From Mycolicibacterium phlei (lineage in GTDB: Bacteria; Actinomycetota; Actinomycetes; Mycobacteriales; Mycobacteriaceae): DNA of 64,000 bases. Shown one piece after another: positions 41,437-50,248 of this stretch. Made by a program: the position numbers and the translations under genes. The notes under the pieces were generated by a model. The model saw only the letters and a list, made by a program, of their open reading frames with translations, searched no databases and was not told where the DNA came from. The stretch lies in NCBI RefSeq assembly GCF_001583415.1, contig NZ_CP014475.1, positions 5,146,001 to 5,210,000 of the forward strand, read 5' to 3'. Numbering within the stretch: the stretch's first letter is position 1; every line of letters starts with the position of its first letter.

Positions 41437-42855
41437 TCATGGCTGCGGCGCCGGCGGTTGAGCCGGCTGCGGCCCCGTACCGGTTCCGTACGGCGGTGGG
41501 GGATTCGGCACCCCGGGGACCGGTGGCGGCGGCGCTCCCGGGGGCGGGCCGGCCCACAGGGGCTGGCCGTCGGGTCCGTACAGCGGTGCGCCGTACGGCG
41601 GAGCTCCCGGGTAAGGCACCGGGCCGATGGCCGGACCGGGCAGGTGGTGCTCGTGCGGTGCCTCCGGTACTGCGCGGGTGGTCGGGAAGAAGTTGGTGAA
41701 CCACGGGTTCCCGATGCCCGGGTTCGGGCGGATGTCAAGCCCTGTGCCCCAACCCGTGTTCGTGACGAGCTGGCGGACGGGCCACTTCTCGGCGACGTCG
41801 GGAAGCGATCCGCAGCTCGGCTTGCCCCCCGGTCCGCCCTTGGCGGCGACCTTGGGTAGATGGTCCGGATACCGGTACGGGTCCTCGCCCAACAACAGGC
41901 CGATGTCTGCGACCTCGGTACGACCGTTGCCGCCGAAGCCGTCATAGGCGCCGTTGTCGAGGTGGATCTTGCCGCCCACCAGGGTGCAGGTGTAGGTGGG
42001 GCTGTAGTACAGGAGCAGACCCGTGGTCGGCTCGAGCTGGTCGATCGCGGAGATCAGGTTGGCCTTGTTATCCGTGGTGAATGTGGTTCCCACGTTGGCG
42101 AACCCGATGACGTTGAGGAGCAGGTTGTCCAGCGCATCAGCGCGATCGGTGATCGTCTTGGACGTCGTGCTCGCCGCGCCGAGGGTGGAGACGATGTCCT
42201 GCGACGCGGCCGTATACGTGTCGCTGTAGCGTTCCAGGGCCCGCCAGTCCTCCCGGACCGTGTCCATCCGCGGGTTGATGGCGAGCAGCACCTCGTTGGC
42301 GGCGGTGGTCGCCTCCCCGATGCGCTCACCCTGTCCCCTGACGCCGTCCGCGATCGCGGTCAGCACCGCATTCAGCTTCGGCGGATCGACCTGGTGCAGG
42401 ACCGACACCAGGCTCTGGAAAACGGTGTTGACCTCCGTGCTGACATTCCGGGTCCGCACCACGGCCCCGGCCTGGAGGGGCTGCGCGCTCGGATCGCTCG
42501 GAGGAATCAGCTCAACGTATTTGGCGCCGAACGCGGTGGTCGCCCGAATCTCGGCGTCGACGTTGGCCGGGATCTCGGAGATGTACTGCGGAAAGATCTC
42601 GAGTCGCAGACTCGACGAGTCACGGCCGGGCTTGATGTCGCCCACGCGGCCGACGGGGACGCCACGCATCTTGACCTTGGCACCCGTCTCCATCACCAGA
42701 CCCGACCGTTCCGAGACGAGGGTGACCGGAACGAACCTACGGAAGGTCCCCGCGAAGAGGGCCAGGCACAGCAGGATGCCGACCACACTGACGGTGACCA
42801 GGCCGAGCGCCCACCAACCGGGGTGCACCCGGTGTTCTCCGTGTCTTTGAGCCAT
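41437..42855 (-). CDS. mceA: MceA, Mce-family protein
   Basis: 472 residues: anchor GWWALGLVTVSVVGILLCLALFAG, Mce domain (VPVTLVSERSGLVMETGAKVKMRGVPVGRV), helical region, YYSPTYTCTLVGG near residue 285, and a long Pro/Gly tail. The start follows the yrbEB stop by 3 bases. It is first of the six Mce subunits. Confidence 0.95.
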   Translation of the reverse strand: MAQRHGEHRVHPGWWALGLVTVSVVGILLCLALFAGTFRRFVPVTLVSERSGLVMETGAKVKMRGVPVGRVGDIKPGRDSSSLRLEIFPQYISEIPANVDAEIRATTAFGAKYVELIPPSDPSAQPLQAGAVVRTRNVSTEVNTVFQSLVSVLHQVDPPKLNAVLTAIADGVRGQGERIGEATTAANEVLLAINPRMDTVREDWRALERYSDTYTAASQDIVSTLGAASTTSKTITDRADALDNLLLNVIGFANVGTTFTTDNKANLISAIDQLEPTTGLLLYYSPTYTCTLVGGKIHLDNGAYDGFGGNGRTEVADIGLLLGEDPYRYPDHLPKVAAKGGPGGKPSCGSLPDVAEKWPVRQLVTNTGWGTGLDIRPNPGIGNPWFTNFFPTTRAVPEAPHEHHLPGPAIGPVPYPGAPPYGAPLYGPDGQPLWAGPPPGAPPPPVPGVPNPPPPYGTGTGPQPAQPPAPQP

Positions 42856-42858
42856 TCC

Positions 42859-43710
42859 TTATCCCGCGAGATTGAAGTTTCCGGACTGGCCGTAGATCGC
42901 CATCGAGAGGAACAACACGACGACCGCGGATGCCACCAGGGAGGTGCGGACCGCACGCCCCACGGCCTCGCCCACCCCGGCCGGGCCGCCTGCGGCGTTG
43001 AACCCGTAGTAGGTGTGGACCAGCATGATCACGGTTGCCATTGCGATGGCGAGGACGAAGGACCAGATCAGATCGATCGGATTCAGAAACGTGTTGAAGT
43101 AGTGGTCGTAGACGCCTGTCGACTGCCCGTACACCGCGGTCGTCCCGAAGCGGGCCGCGAAAAAGGACATCAGCATCGCGACGCAGTAGAGCGGGATGAC
43201 GACGATGACACCGGCCACCACCCGCGTCGAGGCCAGGTACGCGATGGAACGGATGCCCATCACCTCCAGGGCATCGACCTCTTCGTTGATCCGCATGGCG
43301 CCCAGTTGAGCCGTCGCACCGGCGCCGATGGTCGCCGCGAGCGCGATCCCCGCTGTCATGGGCGCGATCAGTCGCACGTTGAAATACGCTGAGGCGAAAC
43401 CGGTTAGCGCTTCGGTTCCGACTTGCGAGAACTGGTTGTAACCCTGAACGGCGACCAGCGCACCTGTGGTCAAGGTGAGAAAGCCGACGATGACGACGGT
43501 GCCACCGACCACGGCGAGAGCCCCGGTACCCAGACCCATCTGTGCGATGAGACGCACGATCTCGATGCGGTAGTGCGCGAACGCGTCACCGATCGATTTG
43601 ACGGTCTGGCCGTAGAACTGGGCCTGCGTACCGATCCGGTTCCAACTCCGCGCGAACGCGCCGGCAGTCCTGCGCAGGCGCGGAAAGCGGGCACCCGCGA
43701 CGACGCTCAT
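42859..43710 (-). CDS. yrbEB: YrbEB, MlaE-type ABC permease
   Basis: 283 residues from ATG 43710, overlapping the yrbEA stop (ATGA). MlaE-family permease with about five membrane helices and the family glutamate/alanine motif AQLGAMRINEEVDALEVMGI (about residues 135-154), where the ABC ATPase docks. The ATPase (MceG/Mkl) is not in this window and is usually encoded elsewhere in mycobacteria. Confidence 0.95.
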   Translation of the reverse strand: MSVVAGARFPRLRRTAGAFARSWNRIGTQAQFYGQTVKSIGDAFAHYRIEIVRLIAQMGLGTGALAVVGGTVVIVGFLTLTTGALVAVQGYNQFSQVGTEALTGFASAYFNVRLIAPMTAGIALAATIGAGATAQLGAMRINEEVDALEVMGIRSIAYLASTRVVAGVIVVIPLYCVAMLMSFFAARFGTTAVYGQSTGVYDHYFNTFLNPIDLIWSFVLAIAMATVIMLVHTYYGFNAAGGPAGVGEAVGRAVRTSLVASAVVVLFLSMAIYGQSGNFNLAG

Positions 43711-44474
43711 ATCGTCACCTGCACTGCGACGGCACTGGCGACGATGTTGATCGCGAAGAGCGCGACGAAGGTGTAGACGACGGTCTCGTTGACCGCGTTG
43801 CCCACGCCTGCCGGCCCGCCTTTCACGGTGATGCCCTTGAAACACGCGATCAGCCCCGCGGTCAGGCCGAAGAGCCCGGCCTTGATGAGGGAGATGATCA
43901 CGTCGGCGATACCCGTGATGAGTGTCATCCCGCCCGCGAAGGCGCCGGGCGTGACGTCCTGCACGAACACCGAGAAGAAGAAGCCGCCGGTGATACCGAC
44001 CAGGATCACCACCGGGCTCAGGAGCACCGCGACGAATGTGGCCGCCAAGACCCGGGGAACGACCAGTGCCTGGATCGGGTCGATACCCATCACCCGCATG
44101 GCGTCCAGTTCCTCGCGGATCGTTCGGGCACCGAGATCGGCGCACATGGACGTGGCACCGGCACCCGCCACCACGAGCACGGTCACGACCGGGCCCAGCT
44201 GGGTCACGGTGCCGTAGGCGGCCCCCGTGCCCGAGTAGTCGGCCGCGCCGAATTCCACCAACAGGATGTTGAAGGTGAACATCATGAGCACACAGAACGG
44301 CAGCGCCAGCATCAGGGTGGGCAGCAGCGAGACCTTGGCGACGAACCAGGACTGGTGGAGAAACTCACGCCACGCGAACGGCTTCTTCGGTATCGCCACA
44401 AGAGTGTCGAGTGCCATACCGACGAATCCGCCGACGCCACGCATCGGCTTGGCGATCGCCTCCGATGTGATCAT
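43707..44474 (-). CDS. yrbEA: YrbEA, MlaE-type ABC permease
   Basis: 255 residues with the same MlaE core, ADLGARTIREELDAMRVMGIDPI, and helices such as LLPTLMLALPFCVLMMFTF. It is the first gene of the yrbEA-yrbEB-mceA-F operon. An AACC-N11-GGTT site lies 103 bases upstream (44578-44596), linking transport to the island regulon. Conserved TGGFFFSVFVQDVTPGAF is also typical. Confidence 0.95.
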   Translation of the reverse strand: MITSEAIAKPMRGVGGFVGMALDTLVAIPKKPFAWREFLHQSWFVAKVSLLPTLMLALPFCVLMMFTFNILLVEFGAADYSGTGAAYGTVTQLGPVVTVLVVAGAGATSMCADLGARTIREELDAMRVMGIDPIQALVVPRVLAATFVAVLLSPVVILVGITGGFFFSVFVQDVTPGAFAGGMTLITGIADVIISLIKAGLFGLTAGLIACFKGITVKGGPAGVGNAVNETVVYTFVALFAINIVASAVAVQVTI

Positions 44475-44871
44475 GAGCAGCCTTCTGTTGTGGGGGTGCG
44501 GATGAGTTCCGGTCTCCTACGCTGCGACCCGCGCTCTTCTGTCCGCCGGCGTCAAGGTGCCGAACGTAGCTCCGAAGAACCCAACTGGATTTGGTTTCGG
44601 CAAAATGTATCAGCTGTGACCCAGCCCTGCCAAGAGGATCGATAAAGGGAGGATCACACCCTTCGTCGCTGTCGGCCCCTGACGCAGAACGCAAGTTGCT
44701 CTAATCAAGTTAGTGCGGCGTTCAGGGCATTTACCCATACCATGCGGTACAGGGCGAGCCGCGGGTGTGACGACATCGGGCAGGGTTCGACCGATTGCGC
44801 CAATGGCCTGAGCAAATGGACGGGAATCCTGCCAACGATGTTTGATTACTGCGAGCGGTTGGCCGCAGTCG
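44475..44871. other. 397-bp gene-free region upstream of the yrbE-mce operon
   Basis: Contains island operator 4 and, further from yrbEA, a CTAATCAAGTTAG dyad near 44701-44713. It also holds the 3' flank of the E1-like gene. No coding frame here looks real, and I see no tRNA or other RNA. It is probably the mce promoter plus a terminator for the upstream gene. Confidence 0.5.
44578..44596 (+). promoter_or_regulatory. Island operator 4 (AACC-N11-GGTT) at the mce promoter
   Basis: AACCCAACTGGATTTGGTT; read on the other strand it is AACCAAATCCAGTTGGGTT, close to the best site at 58879-58897. It lies 103 bases before yrbEA. Confidence 0.6.
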
Positions 44872-47205
44872 CTACAGCACGTCGAGAGCGCTGCGCACGA
44901 TGCTGTCGGTGTCGATGCCGTGATACCGATACACATCGGCAAGATCGCCCGACTGCCCGAAATCGGCCACCCCCAGGAAGTCCGCCCGGACCCGGTTGAT
45001 TCCCGCGAGGAACGCGAGCGTGTGCGGGTGACCGTCCAGCACGGTGACGATCGGGGTGGCCCGGTCGGCTGGAAACAGCTGGTCCAGGATCCAGCTTGGT
45101 GCGTCGGCACGGCCGTGCCTGGCCTGTACGGCGTCGAAAAGCAACCGCGGGCTCGTCACACAGACGACGTCGGCGACCACGCCGAGTGCATCGAGCCGTT
45201 CCGCGGCCTCGATCGCCTCGACCACAGCCGCTCCCATCGCCGCGATGGTCACCCGGGCACCGTCTCGACGGATCAGGGGATAACCTCCGGCCACCACCTG
45301 ACGCCGACGGCGCTCACGCGCCGCGCTGTCCGTCGGTACCCCGGCCAACGCCTGGTCGATGGGTCGAGTGGAGAGCCGAAGGTATGCCGAGGTACCGCCC
45401 GGCCTACCCAGCCGCGCCAGACAGGCCAGCAGGACCCATTCGGTATCGAGGGCGAAGGCGGGTTCGTACCCGATGCAACCCGGCTGCTGAAGGCCAATCG
45501 CAGGTGTCTTCACGGACTGGTGCGCACCACCCTCTGGGGCGAGGGTCACCCCGGACGGCGTACCGACCAGGATGGACTGCCCACCCGCATAGATCCCGAA
45601 GGACCACGGTTCGAGTGCGCGTTCGACGAACGGGTCGTACACCACGCCAATCGGGAAAAGCGGTTCGCCCCAACGACTCCAGGTAGCGCCGAGTTCACTG
45701 ATCAACCCGACGAGGTTCGTCTCGGCGATCCCGAGCTCGATGTGCTGCCCGGTGGGCTTCTCCCGCCAGTGAACGAGCGTCTCCGAATCGTCGGCGAACC
45801 AGTCGCGCCGTTCGGCGGGCGACCACACGCCGACCTTGTTCACCCATCCGCCGAGGTTCGTGGTGGTCGAGACGTCGGGACTGACCGTCACTACCCGCCC
45901 TGCGGCACCGGGTGATTCGCGGGTGAGATCGAGCAGGACGCGTCCGAGGGCGGCCTGCGTCGTCGTCCTGCCCTTCGGGGTCCGGCCGAAATCGTCGGGA
46001 ATGTCCGGCGGCGCCGCCACCGGAACCTCGCGCCGGGTCAGGCGGTCCGCGGTTTCGGCGCAGAGTCGGCCGGCGTCGCTGGTCGGGGGAAAGCGCTGCC
46101 ACGGATCGGCCGGATCCAGACCCATCCGGGCTGCCAGTTCGGCGAACTGCTCGTCGGTCAACAGTGCCGAGTGATTCTGGGGATGCCCCTCGACGGGAAG
46201 ACCGAATCCTTTGATGGTGTAGGCCAGGATCACCGTGGGGCGGGTGTCGTCGATCGCGGCGAACGCCTCGCGCAGCACCGACAGGTCGTGGCCGCCCAGA
46301 TTGCGAACCGCGCGAACAAGTGTCGTGTCGTCCAGCGAGGAGATCAGCTCTGCGATGGCCCCCGCAGACGGTCCGGTGCCGGGGAGCCTGCGCCGCACTT
46401 CAGCCGCCTCGCAACGAAGTAGACGCTGGTACTCGGCGTTGGGCATGTCGATTATCCGGGTGCGCAACGCCTCGCCGCCCGGTTGCTCGAACAGCGACGT
46501 GAGCAGTTTCCCGAAGGGAACGGTGATGACCTGCCATCCGGCGGCGGCGAACATCGTCTCCATACGCCTGGCCGCGATGGCCGGCACGACCCGGTCGAGG
46601 GACTGCCGGTTCAGATCGACGATCCAGACCACCTCGCCGAGGTCGGCGACGGCCGGGTCGAGGATCGCCTCCCACACCGCGCCCTCGTCGAGTTCAGCGT
46701 CCCCGACCAGGGAGTACTGCCGGCCTTCTGCACCTCGTCCCGTGTGGGCACTGACGTAACGCCGCGAGATCGCCCCCCACAGAGGCGCGGTCGCCCCGAT
46801 GCCGACCGAACCGGTCGAGTAGTCGACCAGGTGCGGGCTCTTCGTCCTGCTGGGGTAGGCCTGTAGTCCGCCGAACTGCCGGAGAGTGGTCAACTCCCGC
46901 TCGGCGAGATCACCCAATAGGTAGTTGATCGCGTACAGGACCGGGGACGCATGGGGTTTCACCGAAACCCGGTCTTCGGGCCGCAGGTGCTCGAACCACA
47001 ACGACGTCATGATCGACACCATCGACGCCGAAGACGCCTGGTGTCCCCCGACTTTGAGTCCGGAGTTGTTCGGCCGCACGCGATTCGCGTGGTGCACGAT
47101 GGCGGTCGCCAGCCAGAGCACCCGGTCATGCACGGCCGTCAGGACTCGATCCCGATCAGACCCACCATCCGGACTCGAGGAAATCCGCAGCGTCTCTTGT
47201 GACAT
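44872..47205 (-). CDS. AceE/MdeB-like thiamine-diphosphate E1 (2-oxoacid dehydrogenase), orphan
   Basis: 777 residues from ATG 47205, with GGAGG 5 bases upstream; a frame extending to 47253 is rejected. The homodimeric E1 layout is evident: VKPHASPVLYAINYLLGDL, the ThDP motif GDAELDEGAVWEAI...DLNRQSLD (about residues 170-205), transketolase pyrimidine domain with VTVSPDVSTTTNLGGW and ELGIAETNLVGLISELG, then TPSGVTLAPEGGAHQS. It is shorter than AceE (about 890-930 residues). No E2 or E3 gene is nearby. It could oxidise a short branched 2-oxoacid or work as a carboligase. Island operator 5 is upstream. Confidence 0.82.
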   Translation of the reverse strand: MSQETLRISSSPDGGSDRDRVLTAVHDRVLWLATAIVHHANRVRPNNSGLKVGGHQASSASMVSIMTSLWFEHLRPEDRVSVKPHASPVLYAINYLLGDLAERELTTLRQFGGLQAYPSRTKSPHLVDYSTGSVGIGATAPLWGAISRRYVSAHTGRGAEGRQYSLVGDAELDEGAVWEAILDPAVADLGEVVWIVDLNRQSLDRVVPAIAARRMETMFAAAGWQVITVPFGKLLTSLFEQPGGEALRTRIIDMPNAEYQRLLRCEAAEVRRRLPGTGPSAGAIAELISSLDDTTLVRAVRNLGGHDLSVLREAFAAIDDTRPTVILAYTIKGFGLPVEGHPQNHSALLTDEQFAELAARMGLDPADPWQRFPPTSDAGRLCAETADRLTRREVPVAAPPDIPDDFGRTPKGRTTTQAALGRVLLDLTRESPGAAGRVVTVSPDVSTTTNLGGWVNKVGVWSPAERRDWFADDSETLVHWREKPTGQHIELGIAETNLVGLISELGATWSRWGEPLFPIGVVYDPFVERALEPWSFGIYAGGQSILVGTPSGVTLAPEGGAHQSVKTPAIGLQQPGCIGYEPAFALDTEWVLLACLARLGRPGGTSAYLRLSTRPIDQALAGVPTDSAARERRRRQVVAGGYPLIRRDGARVTIAAMGAAVVEAIEAAERLDALGVVADVVCVTSPRLLFDAVQARHGRADAPSWILDQLFPADRATPIVTVLDGHPHTLAFLAGINRVRADFLGVADFGQSGDLADVYRYHGIDTDSIVRSALDVL

Positions 47206-47240
47206 CAGGTCCTCCGGTCGAACGCCGTGCGGCGCGCGCG

Positions 47241-47259
47241 GATCGTTACACAATTGGTT
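47241..47259 (-). promoter_or_regulatory. Island operator 5 (AACC-N11-GATC)
   Basis: Read on the minus strand: AACCAATTGTGTAACGATC, 35 bases upstream of the E1-like start. Left arm perfect, right arm weaker. Confidence 0.5.
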
Positions 47260-47260
47260 T

Positions 47261-47303
47261 CGGCGGCCGACCGGTAGCGGGGGTTCATACCGGCCGGCCG
47301 CCG
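47261..47303 (-). terminator. Hairpin downstream of VOC gene
   Basis: CGGCGGCCGACCGGTA (47261-47276) pairs with TACCGGCCGGCCGCCG (47288-47303), 15 of 16 bases. It would end the VOC transcript just ahead of the E1 promoter. Confidence 0.65.
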
Positions 47304-47361
47304 ACGTCTGGTACAGCCGGCCCGAGACAGGGCAGCCTGAGACGGGGCTACATAGACGGGG

Positions 47362-47913
47362 TTACGAGGACGGGGCTTCGATCACGCGCCCGTCCGGGAA
47401 GTAGAGCGTGCCGGCGTAATCGGGCAGGGTCGCAGGCGTGTCGTCGACCAGCAGGGCCTCGGCCTCATCGATGTCCTGCTGATTCAGCGGCCGCTTGTCG
47501 TAGGTGAACTCGACCATGTTGCCGTCGGGGTCCTTGGTGTAGACCGACTCGATGAACTCGTGATCGACCTGGCTGACGGTGCAGCCGTAGGCGAGCAGAC
47601 GCTGCTTGCGCTCCTCCAACTCCTCCTGGTTCTCCACCGAGAAGGCGATGTGGTTGATCCACCAGGGCAGGCCGAGGCCGGTGGAGATGGCCGGATCCCA
47701 GTCGTCTCCGGGGTTCACACCGGTCAGGTGCAGGTCCCAGAGGACGAACAGTCCGCTGCCGGTGCTGTAGAAGACGTGCTTGGTCCAACCCGCCTCCGCG
47801 CCGCCCATGGCCTGGCGCTTCACGATCTTGACGAGCTTGAAGCCCATCGCCTGCGTGTAGAACTCGTGTGAGACCTTGAAGTTCTTGGGGGTGATCGCCA
47901 GATGGTGGATCAT
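47362..47913 (-). CDS. VOC-superfamily protein (ring-cleavage dioxygenase/glyoxalase type)
   Basis: 183 residues with AGGAG upstream. VOC modules: IHHLAITPKNFKVSHEFYTQAMGFKLVK at the N-terminus (metal His in IHH), WWINHIAFSVENQEELEERKQRL in the middle, and FIESVYTKDPDGNMVEFTYD carrying the final metal Glu. Candidate metal ligands are therefore His3 or His4, the His of NHIAF and Glu of MVEFT. It could be an extradiol-type dioxygenase, epimerase or glyoxalase. It sits between the NDMA-type alcohol dehydrogenase and E1 genes, all on the minus strand. Confidence 0.82.
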   Translation of the reverse strand: MIHHLAITPKNFKVSHEFYTQAMGFKLVKIVKRQAMGGAEAGWTKHVFYSTGSGLFVLWDLHLTGVNPGDDWDPAISTGLGLPWWINHIAFSVENQEELEERKQRLLAYGCTVSQVDHEFIESVYTKDPDGNMVEFTYDKRPLNQQDIDEAEALLVDDTPATLPDYAGTLYFPDGRVIEAPSS

Positions 47914-48001
47914 CGGAATCCAACTCCTATTCCTGTGGATGAGGCGCCCGCACCGGACTCACCTCGAATGTCTTGACTTGATCGGTGGCCGATCGGGCTA
48001 G

Positions 48002-49120
48002 CTAGTGCGTCATCTCGATGACAGGACGGATGACCGTTCCGGCCTCGACATCCTCGTATGCCTCATTCACCTGATCCAGGGAGTACGTACGAGTGACAAG
48101 CTCATCGAGCTTCAGTTGGCCGTCCTTGTACATCTGCAGCAGTCGCGGCACGGCCAGTGCCGGGGCCTGCGCACCGAACAGCGAGCCCTGGATACGCTTC
48201 TGGTACAGCGCGTACATCATCAGGTCAGCGGGAATCCCGGCGTCGCCGCCGCGTCCGAGTGAGGTGATCACCAGAGTGCCGGCCTTACGCACCGAATCCA
48301 GTGCCTTACCGGCGATTTTCGATGTCAGCAGGCCCACCGAGACCAGGGTGGCGTCCGCTCCCTGACCGTTCGTGAGGTGAGCGATCCGCTCCGCGGCGTC
48401 GTCAAGACTCGCGAACGTCTCGGTGGCGCCGAACTTCACCGCCTGCTCGCGCTTGAACGGTGAGGGGTCAACGGCGATCACGTGGCTCGCGCCGGCGTGA
48501 CGGGCACCCTGGACCGAGTTCATCCCGATGCCGCCGGTGCCCAGGACGACAACCACATCGCCCGGCTGCACGGCGCCGGCATTGACGGCCGCACCCCAGC
48601 CGGTCGGCACACCGCAGGCCACCAGACACGCCGAGGTGAACGGGATGTCCTTGTCGATCTTGATGACGCTCTGCTCCGGAACGCACGTGTACTGAGAGAA
48701 GGTTCCGAGCAGTGCGGTCTGACCGACGCCCTGTCCGCTGGTGGTGTGGATACGGAACTGCTCCTCGCCCGCACCGAGCGCCATGATCCGGGCGCCCTCA
48801 TCGCAGAGGTTGCCCTGGCCCGAAGCGCACCACCGGCACCGGCCGCAGCTCGGGATGAAGATCGTGACCACGTGGTCGCCGACCTCGACCGATTTCACAT
48901 CCGAACCGACCGCGGTGACCACGCCGGCGCCCTCGTGCCCGCCGATCCATGGGAAGTACTGCACCGGGGAGTCGCCGGTGGCGAACGCGTAGTCGGAGTG
49001 GCACAGGCCGGCGGCCTCGATTCGGATCTGCACGTCACCCGGACCCGGATCGCGGACCTCAACCTCTTCGATCTGCCACTTACCCGGCTGCTCCCAGAGC
49101 ACGGCTGCGTGTGACTTCAT
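48002..49120 (-). CDS. NDMA-dependent-type MDR alcohol dehydrogenase (mycofactocin-associated family)
   Basis: 372 residues. Catalytic zinc ligands Cys40-His41-Asp43 and His62-Glu63, and the four structural Cys at 92, 95, 98 and 106 (CGRCRWCASGQGNLC). Rossmann motif GTGGIGMNSVQGARHAG at about 193. The opening KSHAAVLWEQPGKWQIEEVEV and overall pattern match actinobacterial NDMA-dependent alcohol dehydrogenases, whose NAD cofactor stays bound and is recycled through mycofactocin. It should oxidise an alcohol intermediate of the island pathway. Island operator 6 is 92 bases upstream. Confidence 0.88.
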   Translation of the reverse strand: MKSHAAVLWEQPGKWQIEEVEVRDPGPGDVQIRIEAAGLCHSDYAFATGDSPVQYFPWIGGHEGAGVVTAVGSDVKSVEVGDHVVTIFIPSCGRCRWCASGQGNLCDEGARIMALGAGEEQFRIHTTSGQGVGQTALLGTFSQYTCVPEQSVIKIDKDIPFTSACLVACGVPTGWGAAVNAGAVQPGDVVVVLGTGGIGMNSVQGARHAGASHVIAVDPSPFKREQAVKFGATETFASLDDAAERIAHLTNGQGADATLVSVGLLTSKIAGKALDSVRKAGTLVITSLGRGGDAGIPADLMMYALYQKRIQGSLFGAQAPALAVPRLLQMYKDGQLKLDELVTRTYSLDQVNEAYEDVEAGTVIRPVIEMTH

Positions 49121-49212
49121 CTGGATCTCCTCAACTCAGTTGGCAGGACCTTGTCCGCGCGCCAAGGCCGAAATCCTGCAGATAAGTTCCGGGCCGCGAC
49201 AGTGCCCAACAA

Positions 49213-49231
49213 AACCAATCAGTGATTGATA
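49213..49231 (+). promoter_or_regulatory. Island operator 6 (AACC-N11-GATA)
   Basis: AACCAATCAGTGATTGATA in the gap between the HMG-CoA-lyase-like gene and the NDMA-type alcohol dehydrogenase, 92 bases before the latter's start. It also contains the internal dyad CAATCA-GTGATTG. Confidence 0.6.
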
Positions 49232-49311
49232 ATCTATGTTCGGCGTCACGCGGTGTCAAGGGGGTCACACCTTCTCGCACCCCGCGGTCGACCGGGTCCG
49301 CGTTCGGTCTG

Positions 49312-50238
49312 TCAGCTGATAACCCACGGAAACGCACTGGCTTTCGAGCGCGCGCCCTGCACCGACTTCGCACGCATGGGCTCGCCCAACTCCCCGAGAA
49401 GTCGCTCCGACAAGGCGATCAGCTCGTGCAGAGCGGACGGCGTGAACCACGCCGGCCGTAGCGCGAACAGGATGTCCTCCGTCGCGGTGTTGCCGCTGGC
49501 GCCGGGAGCGAACGGACAGCCGCCGAGACCACCGAGGCACCCGTCGACCATCGCCGCGCCGGCGTCAATGGCCGCCAACGTGTTCGCGACACCCATGCCC
49601 CACGTGTCGTGTCCGTGGAACACGATGCGGCGCTCCGGGGTCTCGTGACTGACTCGCTCGATCAGGTTCGAGACTTCGGCAGGCACGGCTTGTCCGAGCG
49701 TGTCGCACAGGACGATGTCGTCCATCCCCGCCGTCCGCTCATCGCCAGCGATCGCGACGACCCGATCCGCGGCCACCGGGCCGTCGAACGGGCAGGTGAA
49801 CGCCGTGGCGAGGCACAACTCGATGCGCCCGCCGACGCTCGCGGCGATCGCCACGGCCTCGGGCACGGTGTCCAGGCTCGTCTCGGTCGAGCGGCCGACA
49901 TTGGCCTTATTGTGGGCGTCCGATGCTGACAGGCAGTACTGGAAGTTGCGCACCCCCGCCGCGGCCGCCTTCTCCACGTGCCGGGGTGTAGCGGTCCACA
50001 CCCAACAGCGGGCGAGTTCCTCCTCGGTGAGTTCACCCACCAGATCAAGGGTGTTCGCCAGCGTCGGCACCAGATCCGGGCGGGCCATGGAGCCGATCTC
50101 GAGTTCCGGAACACCGAGATCGAGCAGTGCCCGGACGATCTCGGCCTTCCGCTCGACGCTCAGCGGCTTCTTCGTCAGTTGCAGGCCGTCGCGCAGCGTG
50201 ACGTCACGAAACGTCGCGGTACTCATAGCCGAACTCAT
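49312..50238 (-). CDS. HMG-CoA lyase-like C-C cleaving enzyme (DRE-TIM family)
   Basis: 308 residues. DRE-TIM barrel motif FRDVTLRDGLQ at the N-terminus, metal ligands in FHGHDTWGMGVAN (about residues 210-222) and the family loop GGLGGCPFAPGASGNTATED, whose Cys is the HMG-CoA lyase active-site residue. The family splits 3-hydroxy-3-methylacyl-CoAs into acetyl-CoA (or acetoacetate) and a shorter product. In a catabolic island it would remove a beta-methyl-branched unit. It is 10 bases downstream of a CoA-transferase gene, last in the P450 operon. Confidence 0.88.
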   Translation of the reverse strand: MSSAMSTATFRDVTLRDGLQLTKKPLSVERKAEIVRALLDLGVPELEIGSMARPDLVPTLANTLDLVGELTEEELARCWVWTATPRHVEKAAAAGVRNFQYCLSASDAHNKANVGRSTETSLDTVPEAVAIAASVGGRIELCLATAFTCPFDGPVAADRVVAIAGDERTAGMDDIVLCDTLGQAVPAEVSNLIERVSHETPERRIVFHGHDTWGMGVANTLAAIDAGAAMVDGCLGGLGGCPFAPGASGNTATEDILFALRPAWFTPSALHELIALSERLLGELGEPMRAKSVQGARSKASAFPWVIS

Positions 50239-50248
50239 GGCCGACCTG

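Noticed and set aside
41860-43392. A 510-codon plus-strand frame across mceA and yrbEB
   Set aside because: Antisense shadow; mceA and yrbEB are intact on the other strand.
47310-47380. Imperfect tandem repeats of GAGACGGGG type near the VOC gene end
   Set aside because: Units are irregular in length and sequence, and the first gene end overlaps them; no clear function or periodicity.
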